DNA of 64,000 nt from Mycolicibacterium sp. GF69 (GTDB lineage Bacteria > Actinomycetota > Actinomycetes > Mycobacteriales > Mycobacteriaceae), in assembly GCF_003284965.1 (NCBI RefSeq), contig NZ_QMEW01000001.1:372001-436000 (forward strand). Direction: 5' to 3'. A program made the translations under genes and the position numbers. Below the pieces are notes generated by a model, which had not been told where the DNA came from, ran no database searches, and saw only the letters and a list, made by a program, of their open reading frames with translations. Positions 18,801 to 27,061 of this stretch are shown here, piece after piece; position 1 is the first letter of the stretch; each line of letters begins with the position of its first letter.

Positions 18801-18911
18801 GGCGATGCCGAGGCCGCGACCGAGAAGCTCAACACTCGTGAGGACGATGAACGCCAGCGTCGCGGCGGCCTGAGCGCGCAGGACCTGCTGCGCCGCGAAG
18901 GCCGGCTGTAG
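15828..18911 (+). CDS. mmpL3: trehalose monomycolate exporter MmpL3
   Basis: A 1027-residue RND transporter in the inner membrane that moves trehalose monomycolate to the periplasm and is essential in mycobacteria. The proton-relay pairs fall at D256-Y257 (GLGIAVDYGLF) and D645-Y646 (STDYEVFLVSR), the same numbering as in characterised MmpL3. Two periplasmic porter domains separate the membrane blocks. The cytoplasmic tail (about 755-1027) is long and rich in Pro, Ala and Arg, ending LSAQDLLRREGRL. The GTG start has AAGGAG 5-6 bases upstream. Its stop is one base from the convergent gene stop, with no terminator visible. Confidence 0.97.
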   Translation: MFAWWGRTVYQYRYIVIGVMVALCLGGGIYGISLGNHVTQSGFYDEGSESVHASVIGDEVYGRDRTSHVVAILTPPDGEKVDNPQWQRDVVGELDSFVEDHPDQVVSWVGWLRAPDAANETVQQMKSSDLSKTFVSIPLKGDTDDEILKNYQAVESDLQQVNDGNIRLAGLNPLASELTGSIGEDQRRAEVAAIPLVCVVLFFVFGGVIAAALPGLIGGLTIAGALGIMRLLAEFMPVHFFAQPVVTLMGLGIAVDYGLFMVSRFREEIAEGYDTEAAVRRTVMTSGRTIMFSAVILVASSVPLLLFPQGFLKSITYAIIASVMLAAVLSITVLAAALAILGPNVDALGVRTLLRVPFFRNWKPMRVYLEWLSEKTQKTKTRAEVEQGFWGKLVNRVMKRPIAFAAPIVIVMILLIIPLGQLSLGGISEKYLPPDNPVRQAQEEFDKVFPGFRTEPLTIVMERQDGEPITDQQIAEVRNKAMTVPGFIDTDGDPSKMWQERSVQEGGSEDPSVRVIQNGLENRNDAAKKITELRELTPPRGVTVSIGGTPALEQDSIHSLFDKLPLMVTLLIVTTTILMFLAFGSVVLPIKAAVMSALTLGSTMGILTWMFVVGHGSGLMNYTPQPLMAPMIGLIIAVIWGLSTDYEVFLVSRMVEARERGMSTAEAIRIGTATTGRLITGAALVLAVVAGAFVFSDLVMMKYLAFGLLIALLLDATVVRMFLVPAVMKLLGDDCWWAPRWMKRVQERLGLGETELPDERKRPAVRESSQHSEASSEALVGAGAPVPPRPTDRPRPPHDPTHPAVEGSSRPGPGRVAAPTRASAPSVAGTTRIPSAVESSDEPQTTRLSMAKNAVRNAVSQAAATARQAARPPAPPVPPSEERGRKPREEREIESWLGELRGTGAASAAPAPKPPAAPTEGTRPRRGAEGRPSTQPTRAMPGLGPRDAAPPADNEPPTTALPSPRAQSQAAGPDGGADPDATTAIPTPGKQGDAEAATEKLNTREDDERQRRGGLSAQDLLRREGRL

Positions 18912-18912
18912 A

Positions 18913-20052
18913 TCAGGACTCAGGCACCTCGTCGGTCTCGGCTTTGACCAGCGGTCCGTCGTCGTACTCCAGTGCCGCCTTCTCGGCGTCGGGATCGGGT
19001 GCCGTCAATACACGTATCGCGCTGTTGAGGAACGCCAACACCGGCACCGCCAGCAGCGCGCCCACAATTCCCGCGAGCACCCCGCCGCCGGCGATCACCA
19101 ACACGATCGCAAGCGGATGTATGGACACCGCGCGGCCCATCACCAACGGCTGCAGCACGTGGCCTTCCAGTTGCTGCACCGCGATGATCAGCCCGAGCGT
19201 GATCAACGCGTAGATCGCGCCTTTGGCGATCAGCGCGACGATCACCGCGAGGAAGCCGGTGATGACCGCGCCGACCAGCGGGATGAACGCGCCGAGGAAC
19301 ACCAGCGATGCCAACGGCAGCGCCAGCGGGACTCCCATGATCGCCAGGCCGGTGCCGATGCCGACCGCGTCCACGAGCGCGACCAGAAACGTCGCCCGGA
19401 TGTAGCCGATCAGCGAGTGGAAACCGGCGCGGCCCGCATCGCGCACCCGCTCCCGCACACCCTCGGGGAAGATCTTGGTGACGAACGCGAAGATGTTGCG
19501 CCCACCCTGCAGCAGGAAGATCAGCGTGAACAGCACCAGCAGGGCGCCGGTGACGATCTCGGTGACCGTGCCTGCCGTCGACAGCGCGCCGGTGGTCAAC
19601 CTCTCCTGGTTGTTCTGCAGCGCCTCGATCGCCGCGTCGCCCGCACGCTCGATCTGTTCCCGGCTCAATCCCAGCGGCCCTTCGACCAGCCAGGTGCGCA
19701 GGCCGTCGATGCTGCGACTGACCTGAACGGTCAACTCCGGTGCGCCCTCGATGAACTGGCTGACGACGAAGGTGAGGATTCCGCCAACCACCGCGAAACC
19801 ACTGAGCAGCATCAGCGCCACCGCCCCACCGCGCGGCGCACCGCGCCGGTCGAGGAAGTCGACCGCGGGCATCAGCAGCGCGGCCAGCATCGTCGCGAGA
19901 GCCACCGGAACGACGATGATCTCCAGTCGCTTCACCGTCCACAGCAGGATCACAAGGGCTGCGAAGATCACCAACAGTCGCCACGACCATGCAGCGGCCT
20001 TGCGAACCAGCGGCGAAACCGCCTCGTCATCGAGAGAAGGACCCCCGGGCAT
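18913..20052 (-). CDS. AI-2E/PerM family membrane protein (Rv0205-like)
   Basis: A 379-residue multi-pass membrane protein of the AI-2E transporter/PerM family. Two N-terminal membrane segments ([15 protein letters not shown] and [17 protein letters not shown]) lead to an extracytoplasmic helical region, followed by the conserved C-terminal block ([35 protein letters not shown]). The ATG at 20052 ([14 protein letters not shown]) has a TACGCT box 6 bases upstream. The frame open to 20622 is only a mirror of the divergent gene. It occupies the Rv0205 place next to mmpL3. The function in mycobacteria is not established. Confidence 0.85.
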   Translation of the reverse strand: MPGGPSLDDEAVSPLVRKAAAWSWRLLVIFAALVILLWTVKRLEIIVVPVALATMLAALLMPAVDFLDRRGAPRGGAVALMLLSGFAVVGGILTFVVSQFIEGAPELTVQVSRSIDGLRTWLVEGPLGLSREQIERAGDAAIEALQNNQERLTTGALSTAGTVTEIVTGALLVLFTLIFLLQGGRNIFAFVTKIFPEGVRERVRDAGRAGFHSLIGYIRATFLVALVDAVGIGTGLAIMGVPLALPLASLVFLGAFIPLVGAVITGFLAVIVALIAKGAIYALITLGLIIAVQQLEGHVLQPLVMGRAVSIHPLAIVLVIAGGGVLAGIVGALLAVPVLAFLNSAIRVLTAPDPDAEKAALEYDDGPLVKAETDEVPES

Positions 20053-20058
20053 CCCGAT

Positions 20059-20064
20059 AGCGTA
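20059..20064 (-). promoter_or_regulatory. -10 box, leaderless start of the PerM-family gene
   Basis: TACGCT on the minus strand lies 6 bases before ATG 20052, with no Shine-Dalgarno sequence between. The divergent gene has the same arrangement 52 bases away. Confidence 0.5.
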
Positions 20065-20115
20065 ACGGCCTGCGCCGCCCGGCGACGGTTCTCCGGAAAC
20101 GCCTCCACCACGCAC

Positions 20116-20121
20116 TACCCT
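20116..20121 (+). promoter_or_regulatory. -10 box, leaderless start of the Rv0204c-like gene
   Basis: TACCCT lies 6 bases before GTG 20128, consistent with a transcript beginning at the start codon. Confidence 0.5.
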
Positions 20122-20127
20122 TACCGC

Positions 20128-21192
20128 GTGGCCCACGACGCACCCGCGAGTGCGACCCCGCAGCAGGGGCTCGCAACGCGCGGTAAGTACTGGTGGCTGC
20201 GGTGGGCGGTGCTCGCTGCGGCGGCCGTCGTGCTGACCGTCGAACTGGGTCTGGTCTGGGACCAGCTCGCCAAGGCTTGGCACAGCCTCTACACCGCCGA
20301 CTGGTGGTGGGTGCTGGCGGCGGTCGGCACCGCGCTGGCCTCCATGCACTTCTTCGGAGACATTCAGCGCAAGCTGCTGCGGTCGGCGGGAGTTCCCGTG
20401 CGCCAATGGCGCTCGCAGGCGGCCTTTTATGCCGGCAATTCCCTGAGCACGACGCTTCCGGGCGGGCCGGTGTTGTCGGCCACCTTCATCTACCGCCAGC
20501 AGCGCCTCTGGGGTGCGACGCCGGTCATCGCCTCCTGGCAGCTGGTGATGTCGGGAGCGCTGCAGGTGATCAGCCTGGCGCTGCTCGGGTTGGGCAGTGC
20601 GTTCTTCCTCGGCGCCAAGCACAATCCGTTCTCACTGATCTTCACGCTGGCCGGATTCGTGATGTTGATAGTGCTGGCGCAGTCGGTGGCCTCGCGGCCC
20701 GATCTGCTCGACGGCATGGGTGTGCGGGTGCTGCGGTGGGTGAACTACCTGCGCGCCAAACCGGCCCACAACGGATTGACCAAGTGGCGCGAGACGCTCG
20801 CGCAGCTCGAGTCGGTGAAGCTGAGCCGCGGCCAGCTCGGCGTGGCGTTCACGTGGTCGATGTGCACGCTGGTGACCGGTGTCGGCACCCTGTTGTTCGC
20901 CTGCTTCGCCGCCGGCGGGCGACCCTCACTGCTCGGCGTGATCGTGGCTTATGTCGCGGCCCGCGCGGTCGGCTCGATCCCGTTGATGCCCGGTGGGTTG
21001 CTGGTGGTCGAGGCGGTGCTGGTACCCGGTCTGGTGTCGAGCGGGATGACGCTGGCGTCGGCGATCTCGGCGATGCTCATCTTCCGGTTGGTCAGCTGGA
21101 TCTTCATCGCCGCGATCGGCTGGGTGGTGTTCTTCTTCGTGTTCCGCACCGAAACCGACGTCGACCCCGATGCGTGCGAGAGCCAGCCGTAG
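20128..21192 (+). CDS. UPF0104/LPG-synthase-TM-like integral membrane protein (Rv0204c-like)
   Basis: A 354-residue integral membrane protein related to the membrane part of lysylphosphatidylglycerol synthases (UPF0104). About eight hydrophobic segments are visible. The conserved features are [21 protein letters not shown] and the C-terminal [18 protein letters not shown], both typical of the family. No tRNA-dependent transferase domain follows, so this is a flippase-like or unknown-function form. The GTG start ([14 protein letters not shown]) is supported by a TACCCT box 6 bases upstream; the frame is open much further but without protein-like sequence. It occupies the Rv0204c place between mmpL3 and mmpL11. 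Confidence 0.8.
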   Translation: MAHDAPASATPQQGLATRGKYWWLRWAVLAAAAVVLTVELGLVWDQLAKAWHSLYTADWWWVLAAVGTALASMHFFGDIQRKLLRSAGVPVRQWRSQAAFYAGNSLSTTLPGGPVLSATFIYRQQRLWGATPVIASWQLVMSGALQVISLALLGLGSAFFLGAKHNPFSLIFTLAGFVMLIVLAQSVASRPDLLDGMGVRVLRWVNYLRAKPAHNGLTKWRETLAQLESVKLSRGQLGVAFTWSMCTLVTGVGTLLFACFAAGGRPSLLGVIVAYVAARAVGSIPLMPGGLLVVEAVLVPGLVSSGMTLASAISAMLIFRLVSWIFIAAIGWVVFFFVFRTETDVDPDACESQP

Positions 21193-21245
21193 CTAGCCTC
21201 GGAACGAAAATGCAACCGTGTCAGTGGAATTGGATGTGATGTCTC

Positions 21246-21623
21246 ATGCCGATCGATAGCGACGAGCGCACGCGGCCCGCGCTGACGGCGCTGGCCACCG
21301 ACGTGGTGTGCTTGATCGTGTTCGCCACGGTCGGCCGCCGCAGCCACGCCGAAGGGTTGAGCCTCGCCGGTATCGCCGAGACCGCGTGGCCGTTCGTGAC
21401 CGGTGCCGTGGTCGGCTGGGCGCTGTCCCTGGGCTGGCGGCGCCCCTACTCGCTTATCCCGACAGGGGTCGCGGTCTGGGTGTGCACGATCGTGGTGGGA
21501 ATGCTGCTGCGCAAACTGACCTCGGCCGGTATCGCGCCGAGTTTCATTGTGGTGGCGTCGATTTCGACCGCTATCCTGTTACTCGGCTGGCGCGCCGCAA
21601 TCCACCTGATGATCCGTCGCTGA
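21246..21623 (+). CDS. DUF3054-family membrane protein
   Basis: A 125-residue protein with four hydrophobic segments (ATDVVCLIVFATVG; WPFVTGAVVGWALSL; LIPTGVAVWVCTIVVGMLL; SFIVVASISTAILLLG). The N-terminal DVVxxxVFATVGRRSHAEG and the internal GWRRPYSLIPTGVAVW are typical of DUF3054 proteins, whose role is unknown. It follows the Rv0204c-like gene by 53 bases and is followed by a stable hairpin. Confidence 0.8.
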   Translation: MPIDSDERTRPALTALATDVVCLIVFATVGRRSHAEGLSLAGIAETAWPFVTGAVVGWALSLGWRRPYSLIPTGVAVWVCTIVVGMLLRKLTSAGIAPSFIVVASISTAILLLGWRAAIHLMIRR

Positions 21624-21637
21624 CACGCTCTTCGAGT

Positions 21638-21667
21638 TCGCCGGTCCTGCGCATGCAGGACCGGCGA
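21638..21667. terminator. hairpin terminator after the DUF3054 gene
   Basis: A perfect 13-bp inverted repeat with a GCAT loop (TCGCCGGTCCTGC / GCAGGACCGGCGA) starts 15 bases after the stop at 21623. It precedes the convergent haemophore gene by about 70 bases. No U-tract follows. Confidence 0.6.
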
Positions 21668-21736
21668 TTCGCCCACCATCAACACGGTGCACGCCGCGTG
21701 CTGCGCGGGCGGCCGAGGTGCCGAGCGAACCCAGGC

Positions 21737-22111
21737 TTAGCTTTCGGCGAGCCCGTCGCCGTCGGTGTCGCCGCAGCGGTTCTTGATGTCGACCAGCGGC
21801 TGGCGGATTCCGGTCAGGTCGGCCTTCGTCTGCGGGTTCTGGTTCAGGTAATCCTGCACCTTGCCGCGCACCTCATCGCGTGGCAGACCTTCGAGGCTGG
21901 TGAAGAACCAGTTCACGTCCGGATGGGTGAACAGGTAGGCAGACGTCGCCGCCGAGACACCGGACGCCACACCGGCGAGATCGGCCGCCGTGCAGTTCGG
22001 CGGTTCGGCGCCCGCCAGCGGCGTGGCACCGAAGAACATCGCACCGGCAATCGCGCCGGTGCCGACCGCGCCAGCTACCGCACGCCGCGCAGTACGGGCC
22101 GAGAGAAACAT
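21737..22111 (-). CDS. secreted MHB-type haemophore-like protein 1
   Basis: A 124-residue exported protein. Residues 1-35 are a signal peptide (RTARRAVAGAVGTGAIAGAM ... LAGAEPP). The mature part contains one Cys at each end (PNCTAADL ... IKNRCGD), predicting a disulfide, and the motif YLFTHPDVNWFF, the haem-pocket region of the MHB (Rv0203) haemophore family. It sits between mmpL3 and mmpL11, as Rv0203 does in M. tuberculosis, where Rv0203 passes haem to these two transporters. The C-terminus ends in an acidic DTDGDGLAES tail. Confidence 0.8.
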   Translation of the reverse strand: MFLSARTARRAVAGAVGTGAIAGAMFFGATPLAGAEPPNCTAADLAGVASGVSAATSAYLFTHPDVNWFFTSLEGLPRDEVRGKVQDYLNQNPQTKADLTGIRQPLVDIKNRCGDTDGDGLAES

Positions 22112-22302
22112 GGGTGAGCTCCTTCATCGGAAGTGGAGTGGCCGTAACCGTGTCGGTTAGCGACGTAAACCAATTGGGACCAACGGACAAAAGCTAAGCA
22201 GAATGTCCGCAGACTTGCTTGTCTTGCGTTCAACCAGTCCGAAAATAACCACGAACCCGCAGCTCATGCGATCGCGGGGCGGCAGCAGCGCGTCGTGGCG
22301 GG

Positions 22303-22881
22303 TCAGGGCAGACCGGCGATGGCCGATCCCGGCGTCGCAGGGCTGCCCTGCGAAACCGGTGCAGCCGCATGCGGTTGCGGCGAGGTGCCCGCACCGGCCA
22401 GTCCCGGGCTGGTCGCGCTCGGCGGCTGCGCCGGCAAACTCGCAGGCAGACCGCCACCCTGCTGCGCGGCCTGCAGCAGACCCGCCAGCTGGGGCAGCGT
22501 GATCGGCAGTTTGCACTTGCCCGACAGGCTCGCCAGCGGCTGCTGCAACTGCTGCATGTCCTTGGCCACTTGCGGGTTCGCGTCGAAGTAAGCCTTCAGC
22601 GCGCCCAGGGACTGCGGCCCGGCCTGCTGCTTGGAGATCGTCGTCAACGCCTGGTTCGTCTGCGGATGCTCATCGAGGTAGTCACCGGTCGAAGTGGCGA
22701 CCTTGCCGATGGTCTTGGCAACTTCGCTGGCCGCACAGGGATCCGGAGCGGCGGTCGCCGAGGGCATCAGCGGCTGGGCGGGCATCGCCAAGGCGGCTAC
22801 CACGGCAGCGCCCCCAGCGGAGGCAGCGAACACACCGAAAAGACCGCGACGTATCACGTTGGTGGACGTTTTCACGGACAA
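22303..22881 (-). CDS. secreted MHB-type haemophore-like protein 2, with Pro/Ala-rich tail
   Basis: A 192-residue exported protein with a signal peptide (VIRRGLFGVFAASAGGAAVV ... ATAAPDPC). The mature domain has the same plan as the neighbouring haemophore: paired Cys (DPCAASEV ... SGKCKLP) and YLDEHPQTNQAL, the shared YL-xx-HP motif. A 70-residue Pro/Ala/Gln-rich tail (QQGGGLPASLPAQPPSAT onward) follows, which the first haemophore lacks. The two genes look like a tandem duplication. A 9-bp inverted repeat lies directly upstream of the start. Confidence 0.78.
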   Translation of the reverse strand: MSVKTSTNVIRRGLFGVFAASAGGAAVVAALAMPAQPLMPSATAAPDPCAASEVAKTIGKVATSTGDYLDEHPQTNQALTTISKQQAGPQSLGALKAYFDANPQVAKDMQQLQQPLASLSGKCKLPITLPQLAGLLQAAQQGGGLPASLPAQPPSATSPGLAGAGTSPQPHAAAPVSQGSPATPGSAIAGLP

Positions 22882-23211
22882 CTCCTAACGATTTGCGGAC
22901 ATCTCGAACGATCCGCAAATGCTCTCGCGATGGACGGCAACAGTCCCCGACGCCGAAAACAGCCGATCCCATAGTGCCATCCGGCTCGCAGACCCGGCCA
23001 GTTCAGCGAGCGCGGACACGGCGGACTGCCCGGTCGACTGCGGTTGGCGGGTAACGCCGTCGAATCCGTTCGCGATTCGGATTAGAGCAGCTTGAGGCGT
23101 TGCTGGCAGATGGCCCAGGGCCGTTCAAGGGTCCGGCAGCTTACCGCATGCTGCTGTACGCTTCGGCTACGAAATGCCGGGAAGAAAGGGGGAAATCCAA
23201 TCCAGCAATTC
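22882..23211. other. 330-bp divergent intergenic region, haemophore 2 / mmpL11
   Basis: This region separates the divergently transcribed haemophore 2 and mmpL11. It contains an inverted repeat at 22891-22920 near the haemophore start and an AAAGGGGG ribosome-site-like run at 23186-23192 before mmpL11. I see no IdeR-like iron box and no small ORF with convincing coding character. Confidence 0.5.
22891..22920. repeat. inverted repeat upstream of haemophore 2
   Basis: ATTTGCGGA (22891-22899) and TCCGCAAAT (22912-22920) are perfect 9-bp arms separated by 12 bases. They lie 10-39 bases upstream of the haemophore ATG (22881), so the site could be an operator or a 5'-leader hairpin. Confidence 0.5.
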
Positions 23212-26112
23212 ATGTTGCGCTTGAGCAGCAAACTGCGCAGATATCGCTGGGCGGTGTTCGCCGCATGGGTTCTCCTGCTCGTCCCGTCGATCTGGCTCGC
23301 GCTCAACCAGTCCAGTCATCTCACCGGTGGCGGGTTCGAGGTCGACGGATCGCAGTCGCTGCGAGTGCAGCATGAACTCGAGGAGTATTTCCCCGATCAG
23401 GGTGCCTCGCCGTTGGCATTGGTCGCCGCACCCCGCGCCGACGCCTCTTACGAGGACATGAACGACGCGGTTGCCCACCTCGAACGCCTCGCCGCGGAGG
23501 TACCCAGCGTCAAGATCGCGCCCAACCCCCAACAGCCGCCGCCGCAGCCCGACCGGCCGTACGTCATCACCCTGCAACTGGACTTCGACAACACCGGCGC
23601 CGTGGACGTCGCCAAGCAACTGCGCCAGAAGGTCGGCATCGACGGTGAGGATCCCGGCGAGATCGAGAACGGCAGGGTCAAGCTGTACGTCATCGGCCAG
23701 GGCGCGTTGGGTGCGGCCGCGACCCAGGCCACCAAACACGACATCGCCCAGGCGGAGCGATGGAACCTTCCGATCGTCTTGATCGTCCTGCTCGCGGTGT
23801 TCGGGTCGTTGGCGGCCGCGGCGATACCGCTGGTGCTCGGCATCTGCACCGTCGCGGTGACGATGGGGCTCGTCTATCTGTTGTCGATGTTCACGACGAT
23901 GTCGGTGTTCGTCACCTCGACGGTGTCGATGTTCGGCATCGCGCTCGCGATCGACTACTCGCTGTTCATCCTCATGCGGTTCCGGGAGGAACTGCGCGCG
24001 GGCCGAGATCCGGAGCAGGCGGCCGACGCCGCGATGGCCACGTCCGGCCTGGCAGTGGTGCTGTCGGGGTTGACGGTGATCGCGTCGGTGACGGGCATCT
24101 ACCTGATCCAGACGCCGGTCCTGGTCTCGATGGCCACCGGCGCCATCCTCGCCGTCGCGATCGCGGTGCTCACGTCCACCACACTCATCCCGGCCGTGCT
24201 GGCGACGTTCGGCAAGGCGGCGGCCAAGCGGTCGTCGTACCTGCACTGGTCGAGACGGCCGGAAGCCACCCAGTCACGGTTCTGGACGCGCTGGACCGGA
24301 TGGGTGATGCGCCGACCCTGGTTGTCCGCGCTCGCTGCGGCGGCACTGCTGATCACGCTGGCCGCGCCCGCGTTCTCGATGATGCTCGGCAACAGCATGC
24401 AACGACAGTTCGAGCCGACACACGAGATCCGTGGCGGCGTCAACGCCGCGGCGGAGGCACTCGGCGCCGGTGCGCTGGGGCCGGTGCGGGTGCTGGTTTC
24501 CTTCCCCGATGGCAACGCCGCGTCGGCACCGGCCAAGGCACCGGTGCTCGATGCGATTCGCCAACGCATGGCACAGGGTCCCAACGTGGTCTCGGTCGCC
24601 CCGCCGTCGTTCGGCGAGGACTACCGGCACGCGCTGCTGTCGGCGGTGCTTTCGGTCGATCCCGAAGACATGGGCGCACGCGAAACCGTCGACTGGATGC
24701 GCGCCGAGTTGCCGCGCACCTCAGGCCTCGAGAACGTGCGGATCGACGTCGGCGGCCCGACCGCGCTGATCAAGGACTTCGACGACCGGGTGTCCGCCAC
24801 ACAGCCGCTTGTGTTCGTTTTCGTGGCGTTGATCGCGTTCCTCATGCTCCTCATCGCGGTCCGGTCGGTGGTGCTGGCGATCAAGGGCGTCTTGATGACG
24901 GTCCTGTCGGTGGCGGCCGCCTACGGCAGCCTCGTCGTGGTGTTCCAGTGGGGCTGGCTGGAGGATTTGGGCTTCGATCGGATCTCGTCGCTGGACAGCA
25001 CGATTCCGCCGCTGGTGCTGGCGATGACGTTCGGCTTGTCGATGGACTATGAGATCTTCCTGCTGACCCGCATTCGGGAACGCTTCCTGCTGACGCGTAA
25101 CACCCGCGACGCGGTGGCCTACGGCGTGAGCACCAGCGCCAGGACCATCACCAGCGCGGCGCTGATCATGATCGCGGTCTTCACCGGGTTCGCGTTCGCG
25201 GGCATGCCGCTGGTGGCGCAGTTGGGCGTGGCGTGCGCGGTGGCGATCGCGGTGGATGCGACGGTGGTGCGTCTCGTGCTGGTGCCGGCGCTGATGGCGA
25301 TGTTCGACGAGTGGAACTGGTGGCTGCCGCACTGGCTGGCCCGCATCCTGCCGTCGGTGGACTTCGAGAAGCCGCTGCCCAAGGTGGACCTGGCCGACCT
25401 CATCCTCATTCCCGACGACCTCTCGTCGCTGGGTCCGACCGGATCCGAATTGCGCACGGTCGTCAAGTCGGCAGCTAAATTGAAGACGCTTGTGCCGCAA
25501 GCTGTTACGGTCGCCGATCCACTGGCTTTCAGCGGTTGCGGCCCGGCCGCCCCGACGGGGACGATGCGCAGTGCCGAACGGCTCAACAGGGGCCACCGCA
25601 ACGGCGGCACCGCGCTGGCCACCGCCCCGCCTCCGGTGCATCCGGTGACGATGTGGCGGGGCCGGCTGGCGGTCGCCCTCGACGCGCTCGAGACCGCGGC
25701 CGATTACGAGCAGGCGCCGATGGAGCGGCTCAGCCCGATGGAGACCACCAACGTCCAGCTCCCCACCGGCGACCGACTCCAGATCCCGACGGGCGCGGAG
25801 ACGCTGCGGCTGAAGAGCTACCTGCTCATGTGCCGAAATTCCAGCCGCGACTACGCCGATCTCGCCGATCTCGTCGAGTGCATGGAGACGCGCACCGCAG
25901 CAGAGGTCCTGAGCGCGATGGACCGGTACTACTCTGGGTCTCAGTCAAGGAAGCAATGGGTGGCGACCCAACTGGTGCGCCGGCTGGCCGACCCGCAACC
26001 TTCCGACGAACACGACACCCTGATGTCGGGTCCGGAGGCGGAAGCGGACTGGGCGACGGTCAGAGAGCGCTGTCTGTCGGTGGCGGTCGCGATGCTGGAG
26101 GAGGCGAGGTGA
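23212..26112 (+). CDS. mmpL11: RND transporter MmpL11
   Basis: A 966-residue RND/MmpL transporter. In mycobacteria MmpL11 exports mycolic-acid-containing wax esters and long-chain triacylglycerols and takes part in haem uptake. The two membrane blocks carry the Asp-Tyr proton-relay pairs in ALAIDYSLFILMRFRE and LSMDYEIFLLTRIRE. After the last membrane segment a soluble cytoplasmic tail of about 230 residues follows (KPLPKVDLADLILIPDDLS onward). I start at ATG 23212 (MLRLSSKLRRYRWAVF); the likely ribosome site is about 20 bases away, so the start is not certain. The stop overlaps the next gene (GTGA). Confidence 0.93.
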   Translation: MLRLSSKLRRYRWAVFAAWVLLLVPSIWLALNQSSHLTGGGFEVDGSQSLRVQHELEEYFPDQGASPLALVAAPRADASYEDMNDAVAHLERLAAEVPSVKIAPNPQQPPPQPDRPYVITLQLDFDNTGAVDVAKQLRQKVGIDGEDPGEIENGRVKLYVIGQGALGAAATQATKHDIAQAERWNLPIVLIVLLAVFGSLAAAAIPLVLGICTVAVTMGLVYLLSMFTTMSVFVTSTVSMFGIALAIDYSLFILMRFREELRAGRDPEQAADAAMATSGLAVVLSGLTVIASVTGIYLIQTPVLVSMATGAILAVAIAVLTSTTLIPAVLATFGKAAAKRSSYLHWSRRPEATQSRFWTRWTGWVMRRPWLSALAAAALLITLAAPAFSMMLGNSMQRQFEPTHEIRGGVNAAAEALGAGALGPVRVLVSFPDGNAASAPAKAPVLDAIRQRMAQGPNVVSVAPPSFGEDYRHALLSAVLSVDPEDMGARETVDWMRAELPRTSGLENVRIDVGGPTALIKDFDDRVSATQPLVFVFVALIAFLMLLIAVRSVVLAIKGVLMTVLSVAAAYGSLVVVFQWGWLEDLGFDRISSLDSTIPPLVLAMTFGLSMDYEIFLLTRIRERFLLTRNTRDAVAYGVSTSARTITSAALIMIAVFTGFAFAGMPLVAQLGVACAVAIAVDATVVRLVLVPALMAMFDEWNWWLPHWLARILPSVDFEKPLPKVDLADLILIPDDLSSLGPTGSELRTVVKSAAKLKTLVPQAVTVADPLAFSGCGPAAPTGTMRSAERLNRGHRNGGTALATAPPPVHPVTMWRGRLAVALDALETAADYEQAPMERLSPMETTNVQLPTGDRLQIPTGAETLRLKSYLLMCRNSSRDYADLADLVECMETRTAAEVLSAMDRYYSGSQSRKQWVATQLVRRLADPQPSDEHDTLMSGPEAEADWATVRERCLSVAVAMLEEAR

Positions 26113-26624
26113 CGGTGACTCCCGACATTCGGGATACCAGCCGTCGCGAGGGCCCCACCGAAAACCAGTCCCCCGCGCCGAAGCCGGCGCCCGACGATCG
26201 ACCGGTTGAGTTCTGGCCGACCGCGGCGATCCGCGCCGCGCTGGAGACCGATGACCTCGCGGTCTGGCAGCGCATCGTCGCGGCGATCAAGCGTGACCCG
26301 TTCGGCCGGACCGCCCGCCAGGTCGAGGAGGTCCTCGAAACCGCACGGCCCTACGGCGTGTCCAAGGCCCTGGCCGAGGTGCTCACCCGTACCCGCGAAC
26401 ACCTGGAAGCCAACGAGCGCGAAGAGGTGGCCCGTCACATCCGGGCGCTGCTCGAGCACTCCGGTCTGGGCCACCAGGAGTTCGCCTCACGGATCGGCGT
26501 GGCCGCCGACGATTTCGCGGCCTTCCTCAACGGCCAGACCAGCCCGTCGGCGTCGCTGATGGTGCGGATGAAGCGGCTCTCGGAACGATTCGCCCGGATG
26601 CGTTCCAACCGGCCCCACCACTGA
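26109..26624 (+). CDS. Rv0201c-like protein with C-terminal helix-turn-helix
   Basis: A 171-residue soluble protein. After a disordered 35-residue N-terminus, a helical region (EFWPTAAIRAALETDDLAVW ... ARQVEEVLETARPYG) precedes a Cro/XRE-type helix-turn-helix (IRALLEHSGLGHQEFASRIG, then DFAAFLNGQTSPSASLMVRM). Its GTG overlaps the mmpL11 stop, the position of Rv0201c in M. tuberculosis. It may regulate this locus, but nothing in the sequence shows its target. Confidence 0.7.
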   Translation: MTVTPDIRDTSRREGPTENQSPAPKPAPDDRPVEFWPTAAIRAALETDDLAVWQRIVAAIKRDPFGRTARQVEEVLETARPYGVSKALAEVLTRTREHLEANEREEVARHIRALLEHSGLGHQEFASRIGVAADDFAAFLNGQTSPSASLMVRMKRLSERFARMRSNRPHH

Positions 26625-26653
26625 GCTCGCGCGCCGCCGGGTATACACCGGGC

Positions 26654-27049
26654 ATGGACCTCGAGCAGATTCTGCGGGAGACCCGCACAGTGGCGATCGT
26701 CGGCGCTTCACCCAATCCCCACCGTGCCAGCCACGAGATCTGGACGTACCTGAAGGCGGCCGCCGATTACGAGTTGTATCTCGTCAACCCGACCGTCAGC
26801 GAGATCGAGGGCACCGCGGTCTATCCGTCGCTGGCCGCCCTGCCCGTCGTCCCCGATCTCGTCGACGTCTTCCGCCGGCGCGAGCACCTGCCCACGGTGC
26901 TCGCCGAAACCGTCGCCGTCGGCGCCAAGGTGCTGTGGCTGCAGCAAGGCCTATGGGACGAGCAGGTCGCCCGCGACGGCGCGGCGGCCGGACTGCAAGT
27001 GGTGATGGACCGCTGCATCAAGGTCGACCACGCCCGACTCCTGGGCTGA
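26654..27049 (+). CDS. CoA-binding domain protein (YccU-like)
   Basis: A 131-residue Rossmann-fold CoA-binding protein like YccU. The N-terminus TVAIVGASPNPHRASHEIW is the nucleotide loop; YELYLVNPTVSEIEGTAVYP and LVDVFRRREHLP are characteristic, and MDRCIKVDHARLL is the usual terminus. A TATACA box lies 6 bases before the ATG. It ends 12 bases from the convergent Rv0200-like gene. Confidence 0.85.
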   Translation: MDLEQILRETRTVAIVGASPNPHRASHEIWTYLKAAADYELYLVNPTVSEIEGTAVYPSLAALPVVPDLVDVFRRREHLPTVLAETVAVGAKVLWLQQGLWDEQVARDGAAAGLQVVMDRCIKVDHARLLG

Positions 27050-27061
27050 CAGGCGCGAGCG

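Noticed and set aside
19117..20127. Long plus-strand open frame leading into the Rv0204c-like gene
   Set aside because: It is antisense to the PerM-family gene, rich in His/Gln/Arg as expected for a shadow, and protein-like sequence begins only at GTG 20128.
22112..22302. TAACCG-TGT-CGGTTA (22145-22159) as an IdeR or haem-regulator box upstream of haemophore 1
   Set aside because: It lacks the IdeR consensus and has only 6-bp arms; too weak to call.
23197..23214. Possible ATC start of mmpL11 at 23200, well spaced from AAGGGGG
   Set aside because: ATC initiation is very rare and ATG 23212 gives the expected MmpL11 N-terminus; kept only as a note on ribosome-site spacing.
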